Source: Lepas anatifera (lineage: Eukaryota; Arthropoda; Thecostraca; Lepadidae). From it: a DNA stretch of 64,000 bases. Numbering within the stretch: the first letter of the stretch is position 1; every line of letters begins with the position of its first letter. The notes under the pieces were generated by a model that worked only from the letters and a program-made list of their open reading frames with translations, ran no database searches and was not told the origin of the DNA. Positions 58,748-64,000 of this stretch are shown piece by piece. The stretch is taken from assembly GCA_034440635.1 (NCBI GenBank), contig JAOTON010000469.1:62001-126000 (forward strand). The letters are read 5' to 3'. The translations under genes were made by a program, and so were the position numbers.

Positions 58748-58991
58748 GTGCAGCAGTGTCGCCGCCGGGTCCGCTCGGCAGGCTGACAGCACTTCTCTGC
58801 TCAGCCTGCGCCTGGGCGTGGTCCACGCCGTCACCATAGCCGTACAGGGGCAGCGAGCCCGGCGTGACGGTGGCCAGCTTGCTCTCCGTCTGTTTTGGCG
58901 TCACGAACGAGGCCTGCAGGTGCAGCAGGCCCTGCACACTGAGCGGCGGCGGCTGGTCCTTCTTCCGCGCCGACTTCCGCTTGGGCGGCAT
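38942..58991 (-). CDS. PRPF39: Pre-mRNA-processing factor 39 (U1 snRNP-associated HAT-repeat protein)
   Basis: Prp39-type proteins scaffold U1 snRNP in 5' splice-site recognition. Thirteen exons, - strand: 58991-57885, 57040-56925, 52586-52461, 51112-50945, 50708-50567, 50040-49921, 47548-47182, 42983-42778, 42464-42340, 40867-40600, 40281-40161, 39539-39461, 39140-38942. All junctions are GT-AG, phases agree and the sum is 3144 nt (1047 aa). HAT-repeat signatures: ENPYDFNGWTYLLQHVEKQ, YPYCYAYWKKYSDLEQR, GVKAIPLSVELW, ELWESYLAWE, LLHIPTRLY, IKRPYFHVVPL, LYERCLIACAQYEEFW, LQWAAFEES, RRKRVEVCEEYGS. The start MPPKRKSARKK follows an acceptor, so a 5' UTR exon lies upstream. Odd points: an N-terminal Pro/Ala-rich extension of about 330 aa with a P12 run and a 9-aa repeat, and Gln-rich exon 10. 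The acceptor of exon 12 is uncertain by about 40 bp but in frame. Confidence 0.95.
41135..42345. repeat. 31-bp minisatellite carrying copied PRPF39 splice donors
   Basis: About 35 units with consensus GGCTCACCTGACGTCCAGAG plus a GGAAGGAGGAG spacer. On the - strand each unit reads CTGGACGTCAG|GTGAGC, identical to the end and donor of PRPF39 exon 9 (42340). The array begins at that exon edge and runs 1.2 kb into the intron. Variants include GATGTCC and CACTCTGACG. A 191-bp MITE interrupts it. Confidence 0.95.
41714..41904. mobile_element. 191-bp hAT-like MITE within the donor minisatellite
   Basis: Inverted ends CAGGGCATATTCTAAG and CTTAAAATATGCTCTG (three mismatches in 16) are flanked on both sides by GCTCACCT (41706-41713 and 41905-41912). 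The array itself repeats GCTCACCT, so the duplication is less decisive than elsewhere, but it abuts both ends exactly. Confidence 0.65.
43261..43546. repeat. 286-bp near-perfect palindrome with hammerhead-like cores
   Basis: Two arms of about 140 bp are inverted copies around CCTCGAATTCGAGG, differing visibly only by a 6-bp ACCTCG near the centre. Each arm holds CTGATGA-A-GGGC-TGT-GCCC-GAA (43460-43481 on +, 43347-43326 on -), the layout of a hammerhead core with a short stem II, as in Penelope-like elements. Outside lie direct copies of GTTTTGCGAATGGGTT (43248-43263 and 43590-43605). It is in a PRPF39 intron. Confidence 0.85.
43606..47181. other. PRPF39 intron between exons 7 and 8
   Basis: The remaining 3.6 kb holds no supported gene. 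A few frames of 60-90 codons (45840-46200, 46280-46550) lack domains. No further element ends were found. Confidence 0.55.
47795..49897. repeat. 44-bp minisatellite in PRPF39 intron
   Basis: About 48 units of 44 bp, each with GTCAGAGCTGTCCTGTCGTC and GTCGGGACATCTGAG. It ends 23 bp from PRPF39 exon 6 (49921). Higher-order blocks recur, for example near 48620-48900 and 49600-49790. On the - strand each unit has GACGACAG, a weak acceptor look-alike. Confidence 0.96.
51195..51720. repeat. 23/30-bp minisatellite in PRPF39 intron
   Basis: About 20 units of CAATGTCACACTGCTCCCC plus GTGT, alternating with a longer form that adds CACAGT. Looser related sequence continues to about 52140. Located between exons 3 and 4. 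Confidence 0.9.
52645..52792. repeat. 28-bp minisatellite in PRPF39 intron
   Basis: Five units of GCACGGCCGCCCACAGCCGT plus GGCAGAGT, 60 bp from PRPF39 exon 3. Confidence 0.9.
54092..54153. repeat. (ACAT)n microsatellite
   Basis: About 15 tetranucleotide units with one variant near the start, inside the hAT-type element. Confidence 0.96.
54597..54989 (+). pseudogene. hAT transposase C-terminal dimerisation fragment
   Basis: An open frame of 130 codons ends with SYSWLNDIVPTIDDSERVFS followed by NIVTKERSSLGDESVDALCF and LKCYY, the hATC dimerisation signature (W...PT...SERVFS..G.I....R..L....V..L.FL). The N-terminal BED finger and catalytic core expected of a 600-700 aa hAT transposase are not seen upstream, so the gene is a remnant. 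It lies within matched TIRs. Confidence 0.85.
55442..55830. repeat. MITE family B, copy 2
   Basis: About 389 bp, homologous along its length to 24985-25358. Begins TACGGCCGGTTCCATACTGA and ends in the complement of TACAGCCGTTCCACACTGA. Sits in the same PRPF39 intron as the hAT-type element, about 50 bp away. Confidence 0.8.
57405..57835 (+). repeat. MITE family A, copy 4
   Basis: Full-length interior with perfect TGACGTCA at 57643-57650 and right end CGACATTCCCTTTAA. The left end starts GGGAATATGGCACC. Its right edge is 49 bp from the PRPF39 exon 1 donor at 57885, in antisense orientation to the gene. Confidence 0.8.
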
Positions 58992-60839
58992 GGCTGAGTT
59001 GGTGCTAGGTACAGCTACCCCGTCTGAAACAGGCGATAAATGCTTTAAAGAGCAGCAGTCGACTGTCTCAGCACGAATGGCCAAGAACAATGCTAAACTC
59101 GATAAAGCAGTGCCCCATATTCGTAAAGAACACTACAATGCATGTATGCTAGGGTGTCCCGCTTTGCGAAGAAGTTTAGGCAGGCATTTGTAGACCTCTG
59201 AATCCCGTTCACTAGCTTCATCTTGCCCAATGTTCACAATTTTCGACCGTGGAAACTCCCTTCGCGTATATATGTGCTTTTTGCAGGACTATAAGCACAC
59301 TTTGTGGTCCCTAAAACACTACAGTATCTTATTTTTTACACTCAGTAAATGCCATTCTTGGGCCTGTAAAGTTTTAAAAAATGAGTCATGCAACCTACAA
59401 GACGAGGATCATGTGTCCCTCATTCAAATTTTCTGGTGACCAGCCTCTGTTCCATTCAGTCATTGAAATTCTGGTTCTGGTTTTACGCTGAAATATGCCC
59501 CGGCTAATTTCGTAACACATCAATTCGTGATGCCAAACTGTTTGAAAAAATCGGATTTATGAGCTGTCTCTGTAACTATACAGCAGCTTTTCGGAGAATG
59601 TTTCATATGGGACCAAATTCCTCAGAGGCTGGCAGGCAAATCTTGGTCGGTGGATGGTGGCAAGGCCCTCTCCATTCCAAGCCCTATTGTCACATGAATG
59701 GAAGCAATACATGGTGATAGATTTTGCAAAAAGTATTCAACTTTACATTATCAAGGTCATTATGAGTATGCAATCTGACTTGTAGCTTATTTAAATACAA
59801 GCACCTAAGCATTTGGATTAATGCAAGCCTAATTTTCACTGAACCTTACCACTGCCCAAAAATCCCAGGTAATGCCAAGCGTCAGTTATTTTCTAAATTC
59901 TGAACAATGCTATGAGTGCATAATTTAAATTGTTCCAATCCAGAAAGATATTGAAATTACACTTCAAAATAAAGCCTTAGAGGCAGGGTTGGCACTGCCC
60001 ACTACCCACTGCCCGGGTTTTATGTTTTTATGGATAAAACCCAACCGGTTTTTTTCGTAAATTATTTTCTAGATGCCCCTGAGTAAAAAAATTCGTCTTT
60101 TTTGCTGTTCATATCACTTTTAAAACTTCTAAGCCTTGGTATGTGTAGAATATGCCAAAGTTTGGCAGAATTGGTACCATATGCCACCTCATACAACCCG
60201 CTGGAAAAGTGCATTTGGAAATTATTGCCGTCTTACCAGGAATATAATTCCTAAGAATCCACATTAGTCCAAATTGCACATTATGCAACACAAATCTATC
60301 ATTTTTTTGCCACCGGTAGAAGTCGCTGGATAAGACCAATATTGTCTCTGAATACGACGTCAGTTTTTGTCTGTATCATGCAGTATTTTACAGAATTCAA
60401 CCTATATATCTCTTAATTAATTTATAAACATCTCTGCAAGGTCAAAATATGTCTAAGTAACAGTGCAGTCTCAGATTGTGACTCCGACTGACTTTGACCA
60501 GAGACACACAAATAGTTTCTTTTCCCAGCTCATGGAACCTCTAAGGCTTATGGTGGTGGAGTCACATCGTGCTGTACTCCAGGCGCGCAGCCAAGGCGGG
60601 GCAACCACCTCTCCCCTTGGCTGTGTGTGTTGGGGTTAAGGGCGCTCCAGCGACTAGGCTATGTCTCCCCTTGGCTGAGCTTAAGCATTGTAAAGAACTT
60701 CCCGCACGGCCTCCTGTAGTTTTCTGATCTATGTTCCTCAAGGTGATTATAAGAAGACGGACACCAGCACAATGTTTGTCTCGGAGACTCTCAATAGCAA
60801 GTTTCATGGTCCAAAGCGTTGGTTTGACAGGGCCCACCA
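58992..60839. other. PRPF39 upstream region
   Basis: Should hold the PRPF39 promoter and a non-coding first exon, but I could not place either. CAGGGTTGGCA at 59984-59994 is a solo hAT-type terminus matching the 32825 element. No matching partner was found. Nothing else is recognised. Confidence 0.4.
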
Positions 60840-61110
60840 AAATTTTGAATGGGAGGCCCCAGATTCGGCTTTCAGGACACCAGAGTTTATCTCTGGTGCC
60901 CTCAGACTTGGTCTCTAGAGCAGTCCCAAAAGTTTTCCCAGGGTTTCCTGAGTTGGTCTGGAGGACCCTAAGAGTTTGTCACGGGTGGGGGGGGGGCGCC
61001 CAGAGCTGGTCTCTGAGGATGGCCAGAGTTTGTCTCGGTGGGCCAAATAGTCTGACTCGGGGGATCCGAAAAGTTTTCTCGGGGAGCTCAGGGTTGCTCT
61101 CGGATGGCCT
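60840..61110 (+). repeat. GGTCTC minisatellite, short array
   Basis: About nine units of 28-35 bp like CCAGAGCTGGTCTCTGAGG, the same family as 23990-24910. Confidence 0.7.
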
Positions 61111-62938
61111 TTAAAGGGAGATACGCGAAAAATTATTATTGTGGTTTCTTGCTATTTGAAAAATCCTGATAACGCAACTATCAACTATTTTTGTATCTTC
61201 GGCAAAATTTTGGGAGGCCACTCGCTTATTATCGAAACAGGTTAACAGTTTCGATAAAATACCCATCACTTACCCATGCCCATACCCATCACTTACTTTT
61301 CGAAAACTATTTAACCCTCGCCCCACCGGGGGCGGCCATCGATGGCCCCCCTAAGGTTTTTCCGGGATAGCAGAAAAACGACGAGGCGCAGCACCGCGGT
61401 TGAGGGCTCTACCTCTCACTGCATCATTTTCCCATCATCCCTGAAATTTTTTACCCCGGGTCACCCCACGTCAGGCCACCAGACGAGGTCAACCAAGGTC
61501 ACCTCACTTCAACTTTAAAGCTCTGTAAGAGCTACATTTCGAAGTCAATCAATTTGAAACTTCCTACACTTTATGACCCCTCCAGGATCTACAACGTGTA
61601 TATCCGGGATTTTTCGATTTCGTGTCCTGAGGTCAGGTTACGAGGTGACCTCTCCCTTTGAAAAAGCATGGGGAAAAGCTGTCATATGATCTAAAAGTCA
61701 CAAAAACGATTGAAAATGCTCAGCTTGATCAGAAAAGCGTTCTTTGACACCCTTTCACGGATTCCAGGGGCCATATTTGCCCTTTGACCTCTCCAAGGTC
61801 ATCCAAGGTCACAAGGGGTCAAAAACAGTATTTTGACAATAACTTTTGACCTAATTAAGTTAGAGCGCTGAAACAAACACCATCGTGTTTGTCATCACTG
61901 GCTTTCATTTGATATACGGCAAGGTCACTTTCTGACCTTTCGTGGCCTCAGGTCACATCAGGTCACGAGGTGACCTCTGGAGGTCAAACCCCTGACGGAA
62001 GGTCTTTACCGTCCACATAGCGGAACAAGTACTGGAAATTTTCTATCAAATGTACTTTACCACACCTCAATAGCTCTAATGGCATAATAGTTATGCCCAG
62101 TTTGCTTAAGCATTGCATATTTGAGTGAAAATAGCCGATCTTGACCTAATTTGACCTCTGGAGGTCAAACCATTGACCTGAGCACTAAAACATGCGAAAT
62201 AATTTCTTACTGAGTTCACGCGAGCTTTCTAGTGCACTTTGCAGATTTGCGCTAACGCCCATATTTTTGGAGATAGAGAGGGGCCATCGATGGCCCCCGG
62301 TGGGGCGAAGGTGGCGCCAGACCCCCGGTGGGGCGCGGGTTAAAGTTGAAAAGTAATGTTTTTTTTAAAATACAAATGTCTGTTCTCCTGTATTTGTATT
62401 TGAATTAATTTTAAAAAGCTTTTAAAAACTACAAAATGAATTAGTTTGCCCTAGAAACGGAAAAAACATAATTACTGAAGTCTTCAGCGGTTTCGTACCG
62501 CGGGTCTTGAGTCATTTTCTGCTTCAGCCCCAGGATGACAAAACTTTTGTGTCAGATAGGTCACGTGACCCCGGTTTGAGAATTCCTAGGCTTCTGATTG
62601 GTTAATTGTGATTTCTTTTAAGCCCTATATTTCTGTTTCAAAATAGTTTTGGAATATTGCTTTTCTAATGTAATTTTTTCTGTAGTAGTCCAAAGTTCTA
62701 CATCACTATTTAGGATAGATATGACCTAATTCTTAGAGAAATTGATAGCCTTGGCCGTGTGTACGTCATACACATCGATATGAGGTGTACCGCTAAATTC
62801 ATCTAGAAATGTTGACTCTGAGAGCAATTTTAAGGCATTTGCAGACCGAATTCGCAAAAATGAGAATGGGACTTCTGAAACAACTTTTTGCACCCTTTTC
62901 ATATAGCCAATAAATTTTTTTCGCGTATCTCCCTTTGA
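61111..62938. mobile_element. TTAA-flanked element with AGGGAGATACGCG ends
   Basis: Left end TTAAAGGGAGATACGCGAAA at 61111 and right end complementary to it (CGCGTATCTCCCTTTGAA, to 62938). A second element (61311-62343) is nested inside. Net length is about 0.8 kb, non-coding. The right end abuts MITE family A copy 5 at a shared TTGA. Confidence 0.7.
61311..62343. mobile_element. piggyBac-like TTAA element, intact reference copy
   Basis: TTAA|CCCTCGCCCCACCGGGGG ... CCCCCGGTGGGGCGCGGG|TTAA, 1033 bp. Subterminal palindromes GGCCATCGATGGCC occur at both ends. The interior is packed with AGGTCA/TGACCT. No open frame has a domain. Homologous to 28097-30230, inverted. Confidence 0.78.
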
Positions 62939-63391
62939 AGGGAATGTGGCACCTTCATAACGTGATTTTAACTGAGATAGCCAAATTATAAAGCAAGTCG
63001 GAAAACCCGGTACTCTATATCATTTGTCTTGGAACGCGAGACTTCCGTAGAAAAAAAGCTAAAACCTACCTAAAATGTACCCCTCATGTACCCTTAGCAG
63101 CAGGCCACAGTTGTCATGGCTGTTGGGGTGACGATATATGCTGACGTCACGGTGAGTATCAGCCAATAGAAGCCCTTTAAGCGTGTTGAATATGGTAGTG
63201 GTTGCCAGATCATGACATCATCCACAGGCAGATATTTATTTCTTTCCTCAGAGGAGCATTTTAAAAATTAAAATATTGGGCTTATTGTACATTTTTCAGA
63301 GAAATTATGAACGCCTCCTTGATTTTCGGCTAAAAGTTCCCCTGATTACACTAAATTCCATGATTCGGCCAAGGTGCGACATTTCCTTTAA
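62935..63391 (-). repeat. MITE family A, copy 5
   Basis: Inverted relative to the other copies. Begins TTGAAGGGAATGTGGCACC and ends ATTTCCTTTAA. The CRE reads TGACGTCA near 63142. Directly adjoins the element ending at 62938. Confidence 0.8.
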
Positions 63392-63780
63392 TAATTCGTC
63401 TCGGGAGCCTCAGAGTTGGTCTCCAAGGCATTCGAGGGTTTGTCTCGTCGGCCCATAGAGTTGGTCTCGAGCCTGGCTGAAAGTTGGTATCGGGGGTCCC
63501 TGGATTCGGTCCCTGGGGTCCCCAGGGCTGGTTTCAAGGGACCCCAAGAATTGTTCTTGGGGCCCCAAGTGTTGGTCTAGAGGACCTTCAAGAGTTTGTC
63601 TTGGTTCGTGGGGGCCCCAGAGCTGGTCTCGGGGATCCCAAGACTCGTTCTCGAGCGACTCAAGAGTTTTTTTCTAGTGAGAGGGAAGGTTTTGTCTCAA
63701 GGCGCCGGTCACTTTTTCTCAAACTGCCCAAAGTATTTGTGTTGGGGCACCTCAGAGATGGTCCCCGGGTCACAAAATAA
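63392..63780 (+). repeat. GGTCTC minisatellite, right array
   Basis: About twelve units like CCCAGAGCTGGTCTCGGGG, same family as 23990-24910. Confidence 0.75.
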
Positions 63781-64000
63781 TAAAAAGGATACCACGCTTT
63801 ATTTAGCTAGATAAGCAAAGAAACATGCAAGGTAGGCAAAAACATCCAATAATAAAGTAACATACGCCTCACCGCCTCACTCCACAGTCCCATCAGCCGC
63901 CGATGACGTTCTTTGTATTTTCGTTACCGATCTTTGCAGTTGGGGCCCCGTGCAGTGCCCCCGAGCCTATATCCACGCCCCCCTTCCCCTTGAGTAAATA
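63781..64000. other. Window end, probable transposon edge
   Basis: The last 60 bp (GCCCCGTGCAGTGCCCCC and following) are GC-rich and resemble element termini, but only one side is visible. Confidence 0.3.

Overview
This window is nuclear DNA from a eukaryote, almost certainly an invertebrate metazoan. Genes are split by GT-AG introns, exons are GC-rich, introns are full of minisatellites, and transposon remnants fill most of the rest. A crustacean-like arthropod fits the general character, but that is inference; nothing here fixes the species.

Three protein-coding host genes can be reconstructed exon by exon. (1) DPH5, the diphthamide-pathway methyltransferase, lies on the + strand at 2368-5417 in two coding exons. 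(2) PRPF39, a U1 snRNP-associated splicing factor, lies on the - strand at 58991-38942 in 13 exons whose phases all agree and which give about 1047 aa. (3) An ALKBH3-like Fe(II)/2-oxoglutarate dioxygenase lies directly downstream on the - strand at 38427-35492 in five coding exons. Its usual HxD iron-binding motif reads H-A-H.

The most striking locus is a U2 snRNA gene at 12926-20678. It is split after U2 nucleotide 44, just past the branch-point-recognition sequence GUAGUA, by a 7.56-kb non-LTR retrotransposon in the same orientation. The element has N-terminal zinc fingers, a reverse transcriptase and a restriction-like endonuclease, and is flanked by a duplicated ATCTGT. This matches the known U2-targeting Utopia lineage. 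Its reading frame is broken several times. Its first 90 nt contain a segment complementary to the 5' end of U2 itself, interlocked with a 12-bp stem in a pseudoknot order like that of HDV-type retrotransposon ribozymes.

Layout: 1-2350 repeats; 2368-5417 DPH5; 5.9-9.5 kb two minisatellites; 9.5-12.9 kb mostly empty; 12.9-20.7 kb U2 plus retrotransposon; 21.8-26.7 kb a hAT-type element filled with GGTCTC minisatellite and related arrays; 26.7-32.5 kb nested TTAA-flanked elements rich in AGGTCA; 32.8-34.9 kb a hAT-type element carrying a tRNA-derived SINE; 35.5-38.6 kb ALKBH3-like; 38.9-59.0 kb PRPF39, whose introns hold five minisatellites, two hAT-type elements, two MITEs and a 286-bp palindrome; 59-64 kb intergenic with more nested elements.

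Two minisatellites, one in PRPF39 and one in the ALKBH3-like gene, have units that span an exon/intron boundary, so each gene carries a tandem array of copied 5' splice sites. Four hAT-type elements are defined here by terminal inverted repeats and 8-bp target-site duplications.
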